Origin: Actinomycetes bacterium
Lineage (GTDB): Bacteria > Actinomycetota > Acidimicrobiia > Acidimicrobiales > JAKAOS01
Length of the DNA stretch: 7,592 nucleotides
NCBI GenBank assembly: GCA_021790615.1
Contig: JAJYGW010000218.1
Span: forward strand, 1-7,592
Reading direction: 5' to 3'
The translations under genes were made by a program, and so were the position numbers. Shown piece by piece: positions 1 through 5,482 of the stretch (position 1 is the first letter of the stretch; each line of letters opens with the position of its first letter). The notes below the pieces were generated by a model. The model saw nothing but the letters and a program-made list of their open reading frames with translations, was not told the origin of the DNA and searched no databases.

Positions 1-46
1 TCACCAAGGCGCCGACGCCGGTGAGGGCTGTGAACCGGGCGTTCAC
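1..46 (-). CDS. possible N-terminus of a divergent gene leaving the window (partial)
   Basis: On the minus strand a GTG at 46-44 (or TTG at 49-47, same frame) opens a reading frame that stays open to the window edge and gives VNARFTALTGVGALV. The hydrophobic, Ala/Val/Leu-rich character is like the start of a signal peptide or membrane anchor, and 14 of the 15 full codons end in G or C. The DNA just upstream (about 60-110) is less GC-rich, as expected of an intergenic promoter region. No clear Shine-Dalgarno site is visible. Only 15 codons are present, so no function can be assigned. The competing reading, a plus-strand gene tail ending at 107, shares the same third codon positions, so GC3 cannot separate the two. 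Confidence 0.35.
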   Translation of the reverse strand, partial: MNARFTALTGVGALV

Positions 47-66
47 CAAGTCGGAGCGTCCGGAGC

Positions 67-118
67 TTTTAGGTGAGGCAACGAATCAGCGCTCCCGGAG
101 GATTTGACGTGAGGCAAC
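67..118. repeat. 16-bp direct repeat pair in the divergent intergenic region
   Basis: Positions 67-82 and 103-118 match at 14 of 16 bases with an exact core GTGAGGCAAC, 36 bp apart start to start. Read on the minus strand the copies are GTTGCCTCACCTAAAAG and GTTGCCTCACGTCAAAT, so each core is followed one base later by a -10-like AT-rich hexamer. This could be a duplicated operator or promoter module controlling the left-edge gene, the Thr-rich protein, or both. A chance duplication is not excluded. Confidence 0.4.
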
Positions 119-153
119 AGGGATGGCGTTCGTCCGCCGGACCTGGGCGGGAG

Positions 154-159
154 TAGGTT
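154..159 (+). promoter_or_regulatory. candidate -10 element TAGGTT of the Thr-rich protein gene
   Basis: TAGGTT fits the actinobacterial TANNNT form of the -10 box and ends 10 nt before the ATG at 170, which would give a leaderless or nearly leaderless mRNA. No convincing -35 hexamer is seen at the usual distance. The TTGACG at 104-109 is too far away to pair with it. Confidence 0.35.
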
Positions 160-169
160 GCGTGCGCTC

Positions 170-1489
170 ATGATCGCTCGATTCCGTCGACGTCCTGGTC
201 TGCCGGGGGGTCACCGTCCTCGCCGTGTCATCCTCGTCACGGTCGCCGTCGTTGCCCTGATCAGCCTCGTGATCGCAGAGGTGGCCGCAGACGTGGTCAA
301 CTCGGGGGCCCCGACGGCGCTGCTCGAGGAGCGGAGCTACGTGGCGGCGGTCGTGCCCATCATCGACGAGTCGACCGCCCTCCTGCCGTGGTTGCACGAA
401 ATTCGCAGCGACGCTCCGAAGCTCGGCCGCCAAGGGCTGTTAGAGGCGTTGGGTCGCCTCGTGACCGGCTCGGTCCAGGTCCAGCAACAGCTGGACAGCC
501 TCGGCATCCCCGTCCCGAGCGCCCACGTCGACGATCTCCTCCGCTCGGCCTTCGCCGATCGCAGCCACGCGGTCCGCGCGCTCGCAGGCACCGTCACCGC
601 CGCCCTCGGCGGCGGCGCGAGCGCCCGCGGCACCACCCTCGCCCGCCTCCAGGCCGTCGGGAGCGAGCTGAGGCGGTCGGACGAGGAGTATGTGGGTTTT
701 GTGCGGGCGGTGCCGAAGAAGGCGCGGGAGCACTCCGTCCCGCTCCCGTCGAGCTCGTGGTCCTCGGCCGACCCGTGGAGCGCGACGGCCCTGCAGGCCT
801 ACACGACCACGCTCACGTCGGACAGCGCGCTCGCGCTTCGCCACGACCTCGCGATCCTCGCGGTCACCGTGGAGCCGCCGGTGCTCCGCATCACGCCCAC
901 CACGACGTCGACGACGACGACCTCGACCACCACGACGACCACGAGCACGACCAGCACCACCACCACGACGACCACGACCACGACCATCCCGGGCCAGCCG
1001 ACGACGACCACCGTCCCGAACACCACGTCGACCACGACCACGTCGACGACGTCGACCACCACCACCACGACGACGCTGCAGGTGCCTCCCGCTAACACGA
1101 CGTCCTGGTTGGCGCCGACGAAGCAGTTGACCGCCATCGTCGTCGTGGCCAACGGGGGGAACGTGGACGAGCACGGCGTCGTGATCAGGGCGACGTTCGC
1201 ACCGATCGTCGTCCCGCCGAAGTCGGGCACGTCGGGCACGTCGGGCAACTCAGGCAAGTCGAGCAAGTCCGCATCGAAGACCGGGCACCGCAAGCCGGTC
1301 GTGCCGCCTCTTCCGGAGTCGGTCAGCCACCGTGTGGGACTGCTCGCGGCCGGAGACTCGCTCGAGGTGCAGATGCCAACGTTCGAGGTGAAGCCGGGCT
1401 TCCTCTACGAGTTGACCGTCACCATCTCGGCGCCGGGACATGCCACCGGCATGAGCGACACGAAGTCGGTTCGGATCGAGATCGTCTGA
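170..1489 (+). CDS. membrane-anchored protein with Thr-rich spacer and CARDB-like domain
   Basis: The protein has 439 residues from ATG 170. An in-frame TTG at 158 is an alternative, but it overlaps the TAGGTT box. Order of parts: an Arg-rich cytoplasmic start (residues 5-19), one hydrophobic helix (about 20-37) acting as signal anchor, a largely helical region (about 45-240), a Thr/Ser spacer (242-303) broken only by short Ile-Pro-Gly-Gln-Pro and Val-Pro-Asn interruptions, and a C-terminal beta-rich part. The C-terminal part reads LTAIVVVANGGNV at 320-332 and, near the end, a stretch with LLAAGDSLEV, VKPGFLYELTV and a final IEIV. It resembles a CARDB/Ig-like fold with a Ser/Gly/Lys insertion (about 348-376). 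There is no cysteine. The topology implies a cytoplasmic N-terminus with the bulk outside the membrane. The Thr-rich part looks like a stalk and could be O-glycosylated (inference). No specific family was recognised for the helical region, and the role is unknown. Confidence 0.85.
   Translation: MIARFRRRPGLPGGHRPRRVILVTVAVVALISLVIAEVAADVVNSGAPTALLEERSYVAAVVPIIDESTALLPWLHEIRSDAPKLGRQGLLEALGRLVTGSVQVQQQLDSLGIPVPSAHVDDLLRSAFADRSHAVRALAGTVTAALGGGASARGTTLARLQAVGSELRRSDEEYVGFVRAVPKKAREHSVPLPSSSWSSADPWSATALQAYTTTLTSDSALALRHDLAILAVTVEPPVLRITPTTTSTTTTSTTTTTTSTTSTTTTTTTTTTIPGQPTTTTVPNTTSTTTTSTTSTTTTTTTLQVPPANTTSWLAPTKQLTAIVVVANGGNVDEHGVVIRATFAPIVVPPKSGTSGTSGNSGKSSKSASKTGHRKPVVPPLPESVSHRVGLLAAGDSLEVQMPTFEVKPGFLYELTVTISAPGHATGMSDTKSVRIEIV
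893..1078 (+). repeat. Thr-codon low-complexity tract
   Basis: About 62 codons are almost all ACG or ACC with interspersed TCG/AGC serine codons, producing a degenerate triplet repeat of the acgacc type. The mixture of synonymous codons shows selection on the Thr-rich protein more than simple expansion of one unit. Such a tract can change length by slippage. The other reading frames here give His/Asp-rich or, antisense, poly-Val strings that are artefacts of the repeat. Confidence 0.85.
1221..1270 (+). repeat. short Ser-Gly-Thr/Lys repeat inside the CARDB-like domain
   Basis: A 9-bp unit of the form tcgggcacg is repeated imperfectly here and encodes SGTSGTSGNSGKSSKS. It sits in a likely surface loop of the C-terminal domain and makes that loop flexible and basic. 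Confidence 0.6.
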
Positions 1490-1500
1490 GCCGTCCGATC

Positions 1501-1528
1501 GAGCCTCGCCTCCGACCTGGCGAGGCTC
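1501..1528. terminator. stem-loop between convergent genes, probable bidirectional terminator
   Basis: GAGCCTCGCC at 1501-1510 and GGCGAGGCTC at 1519-1528 pair perfectly over 10 bp around an 8-nt loop. The hairpin lies 11 bp after the stop of the Thr-rich protein gene and 2 bp after the larC stop, so it can act on both strands. There is no T-tract on either side. Hairpins without a U-tail are often seen at gene ends in high-GC actinobacteria, but termination itself is inferred. Confidence 0.65.
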
Positions 1529-1530
1529 AG

Positions 1531-2793
1531 TCAGGCAGGCGTCGGCGATCCAGGACCGGGTTCGGGCTCAGGGTCGGGCTCGCGCTCGGCGTCGACAACG
1601 AGCGCCCGCCGCTTGTACCAGGCCGCCTCCGCTCGTGCGGCCACCTCGATCGACGGCCGGCCGAGACGTGTGGCCGCACGCGCCACGTCGGCGTGCTCGG
1701 CCTTCACCCGCCCGGGGCTCACCTTCACCCGGATCGGCATCCCGTCCACGTCAACCTCCGTCTCGGAGCGCGCCACGCCCCAGCGATCGACCTCGTGCCT
1801 TCGCACCCCGAGCGACCCGGTCTCTGCCTGGAGCGTGGCGGCGAGCTGGGCGGCGAGGGCCGCATCGGCAAGAGCACTCACCACGTATGCCGGTCTGCCC
1901 TTCTTCATGACGATCGGCGTGAGCCAGGCGTCGAGGGCGCCGGCGTCCATCAAGACCGAGACCGCATGGGCGAGTGCCTCTCCCGTGGCGTCGTCGACGT
2001 TCGTCTCGAGCACCACGAGCGGCCGGTGGACGTCCTCGAGCGGGAACCCCTCGGCCACGCCCTCGCCGACCACGACCTGCAGGCAGTTCGGCATCCCCTC
2101 GATCTCGCGGGCGCCGGCCCCGTAGCCCGTCGCAGCGATCGTCATGGCAGGCATCGCCCCGAAGGACGAGCCCCACGCCTTGACCATGGCCGCGCCGGTC
2201 GGCGTCGTCAGCTCGACGTTCAGGTTGCGGCCGACCGTCGGCACGCCCCTCAGGAGGTCGACGACGGCCGGCGCCGGGTTCGGCAGCAACCCGTGCTGCG
2301 ACCGGATCACGCCGGTCCCCGTGACCACCGCACTCGACGCGACCATGTCGACGTCGAGCAGGTGCAGAGCGGCCGCAGATCCCACGATGTCGACGATGGT
2401 GTCGTGGCCGCCGACCTCGTGGAAGTGCACCTGGGCCGGTGAACGCTGGTGCAGGCGTCCCTCGGACTCAGCGAGCGCCTGGAACGCAGCGATCGCCCGT
2501 TCACGCACCCGGTCGGGGAGCCGCGCCTCCTCGAGCACGCCCTGGATGTGCATCCAGGTCCTGACCACGCTGTCGCCCCGCGCCCCGACAACCGCACGTG
2601 TGCAGGCCAGGCCGTTGCGCATGGCGGTCTCGAAGTCGAGCCACCATCCCCCGATGGGCAGTTGCTCCAGCAGCCGGAGCAACTGGTCGACGTCCGCGCC
2701 GGCGTCCACCAGCGCGCCGAGCGTCATGTCGCCGGCGATCCCCGAGAAACAGTTGAACCACGCGACCCCCCGCTTCCCGCCCACTCCAGTCAC
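1531..2793 (-). CDS. larC: LarC, nickel insertion protein of the nickel-pincer nucleotide pathway
   Basis: LarC (DUF111 family) inserts nickel into pyridinium-3,5-bisthiocarboxylic acid mononucleotide, the last step in making the cofactor of lactate racemase-type (LarA) enzymes; the reaction is known to use CTP. The 420-residue product has the family landmarks: FNCFSGIAGDM at 13-23, HFHEVGGHD at 123-131, TTPTG at 196-200, NVDDATGE at 265-272, MKKGRP at 296-301 and ETGSLGVR at 334-341. The length is normal. In Lactobacillus plantarum larC is read through a programmed frameshift; here it is one uninterrupted frame. The GTG at 2793 overlaps the larB stop as GTGA, favouring coupled translation; GTG at 2784 is an alternative. 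The residues after EVG are GHD, where I would expect AVD in many homologues. The last 18 residues form a Pro/Glu-rich tail. Further in-frame upstream sequence belongs to larB and is not part of this gene. Confidence 0.93.
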   Translation of the reverse strand: MTGVGGKRGVAWFNCFSGIAGDMTLGALVDAGADVDQLLRLLEQLPIGGWWLDFETAMRNGLACTRAVVGARGDSVVRTWMHIQGVLEEARLPDRVRERAIAAFQALAESEGRLHQRSPAQVHFHEVGGHDTIVDIVGSAAALHLLDVDMVASSAVVTGTGVIRSQHGLLPNPAPAVVDLLRGVPTVGRNLNVELTTPTGAAMVKAWGSSFGAMPAMTIAATGYGAGAREIEGMPNCLQVVVGEGVAEGFPLEDVHRPLVVLETNVDDATGEALAHAVSVLMDAGALDAWLTPIVMKKGRPAYVVSALADAALAAQLAATLQAETGSLGVRRHEVDRWGVARSETEVDVDGMPIRVKVSPGRVKAEHADVARAATRLGRPSIEVAARAEAAWYKRRALVVDAEREPDPEPEPGPGSPTPA

Positions 2794-3548
2794 CGGAGCA
2801 GCCGTGCCACGGCGCACGCGGCGCCGTACCCGTTGTCGATGCCGACGACGGTCACCCCGGCAGCGCAGGACGACAACATCGCGAGCAGCGCCGTGACGCC
2901 CTCGAGAGCGGCCCCGTATCCCACGCTCGTCGGCACCGCGACGACCGGAGCGGGCGTCAGGCCACCGACGACGCTCGCCAGTGCGCCCTCCATCCCGGCC
3001 GCGACCACGACGGCGTCGGCGTCGAGCAGGTCGTCGATCGAGGCCAGTATCCGGTGCACACCGGCGACCCCGCAGTCGGCGAGGAGGTCCGGTGCGAAGC
3101 CGTAGGCGCGAAGCGTCGTGACGCACTCCTCCGCGACCGGGAGGTCGGCGGTCCCCGCCGTGCAGACGACGACCCGTCCCGGGCGAGAGGTCGCCGGGCG
3201 CCAGACCAGGGTCGCCAAGCTGCCCGGCGACAGTGATCCCGGCACCTGCTCCCCGGCCGGGCATCGGTCCAGGCAGGCCGCCGCTTGCTCGGCGGTGGCC
3301 CGCGTGACGACCACCGGACCGGAAGATCCCGACAGCAGCTCTGCCACGATCCCGGCGCACTGGGCGGCCGTCTTGCCGGGGGCGTACACGGCCTCCGGCC
3401 GGCCCTGGCGGAGCGTCCGATGGTGGTCGACCTTGGCGTAGCCGAGCTCCGTGAAGGGCAGCCGGTGCAGCCGCGCCACAGCCTCGTCCGCCGTCATGGC
3501 GCCAGTTGTCACATCATCGAGCAGCCGTCTCAGTTCGAACTCGTCCAT
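2790..3548 (-). CDS. larB: LarB, pyridinium-3,5-biscarboxylic acid mononucleotide synthase
   Basis: LarB is a PurE-related cytoplasmic enzyme that carboxylates the pyridinium ring of nicotinic acid adenine dinucleotide and cleaves the dinucleotide, the first step towards the nickel-pincer cofactor. The 252-residue product shows a DHHR motif at 41-44 followed by a Gly-Lys-Thr at 58-60, the AGMEG motif at 174-178 with Glu177, and SCAAGVTVVGIDNGYGAA at 217-234 with Cys218. Cys218 and Glu177 are 41 residues apart, the same spacing as the catalytic Cys221 and Glu180 that I recall for the L. plantarum enzyme. The ATG at 3548 is preferred; an in-frame GTG at 3557 would add three residues. It is the first gene of the larBC pair and starts 21 bp from divergent pheA. 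LarE is absent from the window. Confidence 0.93.
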   Translation of the reverse strand: MDEFELRRLLDDVTTGAMTADEAVARLHRLPFTELGYAKVDHHRTLRQGRPEAVYAPGKTAAQCAGIVAELLSGSSGPVVVTRATAEQAAACLDRCPAGEQVPGSLSPGSLATLVWRPATSRPGRVVVCTAGTADLPVAEECVTTLRAYGFAPDLLADCGVAGVHRILASIDDLLDADAVVVAAGMEGALASVVGGLTPAPVVAVPTSVGYGAALEGVTALLAMLSSCAAGVTVVGIDNGYGAACAVARLLR

Positions 3549-3555
3549 CGCGCTC

Positions 3556-3563
3556 ACTATCCT
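3556..3563. promoter_or_regulatory. overlapping divergent -10 elements for pheA and larB
   Basis: The plus strand reads ACTATCCT. For pheA, TATCCT at 3558-3563 is a TANNNT box ending 6 nt before its ATG at 3570. On the minus strand GATAGT at 3561-3556 matches TATAAT at four of six bases and ends 7 nt before the larB ATG at 3548. Both mRNAs would be leaderless, and each -35 region would fall inside the other gene. This is inferred from spacing alone. Confidence 0.45.
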
Positions 3564-3569
3564 GCCCGC

Positions 3570-4517
3570 ATGACGGGCACGGGGCGACACGAGGTGCACA
3601 AGGTCGCCTTCTTCGGGCCCCACGGCACCTTCACCGAAGAGGCGCTCGTATCGGTGCCCGAGCTGGCGGCGGCGGAGCACATCCCCTACGCGACGATCCC
3701 AGACGTCCTTCGCGCGGCCGAGTGCGGCGAGGTCGACCTCGCCGTCGTCCCGATCGAGAACTCCATCGAAGGGACGGTGTCGGCGACGCTCGATCACCTG
3801 ATCTTCGACTCCGATCTCCTGATCCAGCTCGAGGCCGTCCTCGACGTCCACCTCCACCTGCTGGGGGCACCGGGCACTCGCCTCGAGGAGGTGCGCTCGG
3901 TCGTCTCGTTCCCTCATGCGAGCGCGCAGTGCCGGCGGTTCATCCGCCAGCAGCTCGGCAACGCCGAGGTCCTGGCGGCCAATTCGACCGCCGACGCGGC
4001 ACGACTCGTCGGCGAGGAGCATCCGCCCGGAGTCGCCGCCATCGCCCCGCGCCTCGCCGGTCACCTCTACGGGCTCGACACGCTGGCGGAGGGGATCGAG
4101 GACTACGGGGGGAACCAGACACGTTTCTTGGGGGTGGCAGAGCATCGGGTACCTCGTCCCACCGGACACGACAAGACCACGATCGTCTGCTTCCAGGCCT
4201 CAGACCACCCGGGCAGCCTGCACGAGATCCTCGGCCAGTTCTCGGCCCGCAACCTCAACCTCACGAAGATCGAGTCCCGCCCGACCAAGCAGGGACTCGG
4301 CGACTACTGCTTCGTGATCGACCTCGAGGGCCACGTGAGCGACGAAGTCGTCGGCGACTGCCTGCGGGAGCTGCACCTGTCGCTCGCCGGCTGCAAGTTC
4401 CTCGGTTCCTATCCTGCTGCAGACGAGCACGGCCCGGCGTTGCGCGAGCAGATCTCCGAGGGCCGTCGCCTCGCCGGCGAGTGGATCGACGGGATCCGCA
4501 GGCTCGTCGCCGACTGA
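3570..4517 (+). CDS. pheA: prephenate dehydratase with C-terminal ACT domain
   Basis: This cytoplasmic enzyme converts prephenate to phenylpyruvate, with loss of water and CO2, in phenylalanine biosynthesis. The 315-residue product is the monofunctional type without a chorismate mutase domain. The catalytic part (about 10-190) begins KVAFFGPHGTFTEEA, has ENSIEG at 63-68, SFPHASAQC at 113-121 and the signature NQTRF at 182-186, whose Thr-Arg-Phe is needed for catalysis in this family. The ACT domain (about 202-280) has HPGSLHEIL and ESRP at 235-238, the motifs tied to phenylalanine binding and feedback inhibition. About 35 residues extend beyond the ACT domain. The ATG at 3570 has no Shine-Dalgarno site but sits just behind a TATCCT box, which fits leaderless translation; GTG 3594 is possible but less likely. 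Confidence 0.95.
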   Translation: MTGTGRHEVHKVAFFGPHGTFTEEALVSVPELAAAEHIPYATIPDVLRAAECGEVDLAVVPIENSIEGTVSATLDHLIFDSDLLIQLEAVLDVHLHLLGAPGTRLEEVRSVVSFPHASAQCRRFIRQQLGNAEVLAANSTADAARLVGEEHPPGVAAIAPRLAGHLYGLDTLAEGIEDYGGNQTRFLGVAEHRVPRPTGHDKTTIVCFQASDHPGSLHEILGQFSARNLNLTKIESRPTKQGLGDYCFVIDLEGHVSDEVVGDCLRELHLSLAGCKFLGSYPAADEHGPALREQISEGRRLAGEWIDGIRRLVAD

Positions 4518-4649
4518 AGCGCTGCCGGTCAGCCGGTCGCCGCACCGCCCGGCACGCCCGCGAGATCGAGGGCGCCGAGGGACTCCTCGTGTGGGGGCAC
4601 GGCACCATTCTTGTCGACCTGTGAAGCCTCTGTGTCCCGCCGCCGCGCG

Positions 4650-4655
4650 TAGGCT
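4650..4655 (+). promoter_or_regulatory. candidate -10 element for tRNA-Ser
   Basis: TAGGCT is the only TANNNT-type box close upstream of the tRNA in the 178-bp gap after pheA, and would give a leader of roughly 35 nt to be trimmed by RNase P. No good -35 is seen at normal spacing, so this is weak. The remainder of 4518-4695 shows no gene, strong hairpin or repeat. Confidence 0.25.
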
Positions 4656-4695
4656 GAGCAGGCCTGCCGTGGCGCGTGACCGAGCGCCGCGACCA

Positions 4696-4779
4696 GGAGG
4701 GATGGCAGAGCGGACGAATGCAACGGTCTTGAAAACCGTCGGGTGATGAGCCCCGTGGGTTCGAATCCCACTCCCTCCG
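4696..4779 (+). tRNA. tRNA-Ser (anticodon TGA)
   Basis: The acceptor arm GGAGGGA (4696-4702) pairs perfectly with TCCCTCC (4772-4778), followed by discriminator G at 4779. The anticodon stem ACGGT/ACCGT (4723-4727 and 4735-4739) encloses loop CTTGAAA, with anticodon TGA at 4730-4732, reading UCA and related serine codons. A long variable arm (GGG/CCC stem around TGATGAG) makes it class II, as expected for serine. The T arm is GTGGG-TTCGAAT-CCCAC. The 3' CCA is not encoded (the DNA continues CCGAG) and must be added enzymatically. Confidence 0.96.
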
Positions 4780-4812
4780 CCGAGACGACCTCGTACAGGC
4801 GGTACCCGTCGA

Positions 4813-4818
4813 TACCAT
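4813..4818 (+). promoter_or_regulatory. candidate -10 element TACCAT of the thioredoxin-like gene
   Basis: TACCAT ends 9 nt before the ATG at 4828, a distance that gives an mRNA starting at or within a few bases of the start codon. No Shine-Dalgarno site precedes the ATG, which supports leaderless expression independent of the tRNA transcript. Confidence 0.4.
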
Positions 4819-4827
4819 CGACTCCCG

Positions 4828-5472
4828 ATGGCCAAGACGGTGCCAGGCAACGGCAGCGCGCCGGTGGCGCTCGCCGCGCCCGAGAAAGTGGAGCCGGCGG
4901 GACGGGGACGGTCGCGGGCGTTCCTCGCGGTCGCCGTTCTCGTCCCACTTCTCCTCGTCGGCCTCATCGGCTACGCGGTCACGCAGGCCGGCCGCACGAC
5001 GACAGGTCTCCGGGCGGCCACGGGCCTCTATCTCGTCGTCTACCCGCCGGCCAGGCAGAAGGTTCCGGCTCCGATCGTCCTGCAGCGGCTCGGCGGCGGC
5101 ACCCCGCTCGTCCTCGGAGGCGCGATCGGTCGACCTTACGTCGTGAACTTCTTCGCCTCGTGGTGCCCGCTCTGTCGCGAGGAGCTGTCCGCCCTCGCGT
5201 CGGTCGCCCGGACGGGGGGCGTCTTTTTCATCGGCGTGGACACAGACGACACATCTCCGGGCACGGCGCTCTCGCTGCTGCACCAGGCAGGGGCGAGCTA
5301 TCCGGTCGGAGTGGCGCAGGCGCCTCTCGCACAGGCGTACGGTGCCGAGGGGCTACCGACGACGGCGTTCGTCAACGCGCAGGGGAGGATCGTCGCGATG
5401 TACCTCGGACGGCTGACGCGGTCCCAGCTCGCGACCTATGTCGCCGACCTGAAGGCGGGCAAGCGGCTCTGA
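4828..5472 (+). CDS. membrane-anchored TlpA/ResA-like thioredoxin-fold protein
   Basis: The 214-residue product has a charged N-terminus, one membrane helix (about 31-51) and an extracytoplasmic thioredoxin-like domain (about 75-210). The active site is NFFASWCPLC at 107-116 with Cys113 and Cys116, the only two cysteines in the protein. The cis-proline loop is LPT with Pro177, followed by a FVNAQGRIV strand typical of the TlpA/ResA/DsbE group. Such proteins exchange thiols with secreted or membrane proteins, often during cytochrome c maturation or disulfide reduction, but no cytochrome biogenesis gene is nearby, so the partner is unknown. It starts 48 bp after tRNA-Ser and stops 10 bp before the ligase start, suggesting co-transcription with the downstream genes. 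Confidence 0.88.
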   Translation: MAKTVPGNGSAPVALAAPEKVEPAGRGRSRAFLAVAVLVPLLLVGLIGYAVTQAGRTTTGLRAATGLYLVVYPPARQKVPAPIVLQRLGGGTPLVLGGAIGRPYVVNFFASWCPLCREELSALASVARTGGVFFIGVDTDDTSPGTALSLLHQAGASYPVGVAQAPLAQAYGAEGLPTTAFVNAQGRIVAMYLGRLTRSQLATYVADLKAGKRL

Positions 5473-5477
5473 GGTGG
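5472..5477 (+). promoter_or_regulatory. Shine-Dalgarno site AGGTGG for the ligase ATG at 5483
   Basis: AGGTGG overlaps the stop codon of the thioredoxin-like gene and lies 5 nt before ATG 5483. It supports translation of the ligase from a polycistronic message and is the reason this ATG was chosen over GTG 5474 and GTG 5507. Confidence 0.5.
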
Positions 5478-5482
5478 CTCCG

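Noticed and set aside
3..107. Plus-strand frame open from the window start to TGA 105-107, possible tail of an upstream gene
   Set aside because: Its second half uses poor codons such as TTA, CTT and AAT and the region loses GC, as in intergenic DNA. The antisense frame gives a more protein-like hydrophobic N-terminus. It cannot be excluded without the sequence to the left.
104..109. TTGACG as a -35 box for the Thr-rich protein gene
   Set aside because: No -10-like hexamer lies 16-19 bp downstream; the TAGGTT box is 44 bp away.
67..118. CRISPR-like repeat-spacer unit (two repeats 36 bp apart)
   Set aside because: There are only two short imperfect copies, no further units and no cas gene.
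799..1174. Poly-Val antisense and His/Asp-rich sense frames over the Thr-rich tract
   Set aside because: They are frame shadows of ACC/ACG triplets. The Thr frame is continuous with a membrane anchor and a folded C-terminal domain.
1531..2793. Programmed frameshift in larC as in Lactobacillus plantarum
   Set aside because: All N- and C-terminal LarC motifs are in one uninterrupted frame, so no shift is needed.
2794..3360. N-terminal extension of the larC frame by about 190 residues
   Set aside because: The extension is an Arg-rich, low-quality translation lying over larB in another frame, while LarC homology begins right after the GTG at 2793.
3549..4169. N-terminal extension of the larB frame over pheA
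   Set aside because: It is antisense to the conserved pheA catalytic and ACT domains, and LarB-like sequence begins at the ATG at 3548.
4529..4967. Minus-strand frames across the tRNA reading GFEPTG, GIRTHGAHHP or EWDSNPRG
   Set aside because: These are the well-known spurious proteins produced by translating the antisense of tRNA-Ser; the tRNA fold is unambiguous.
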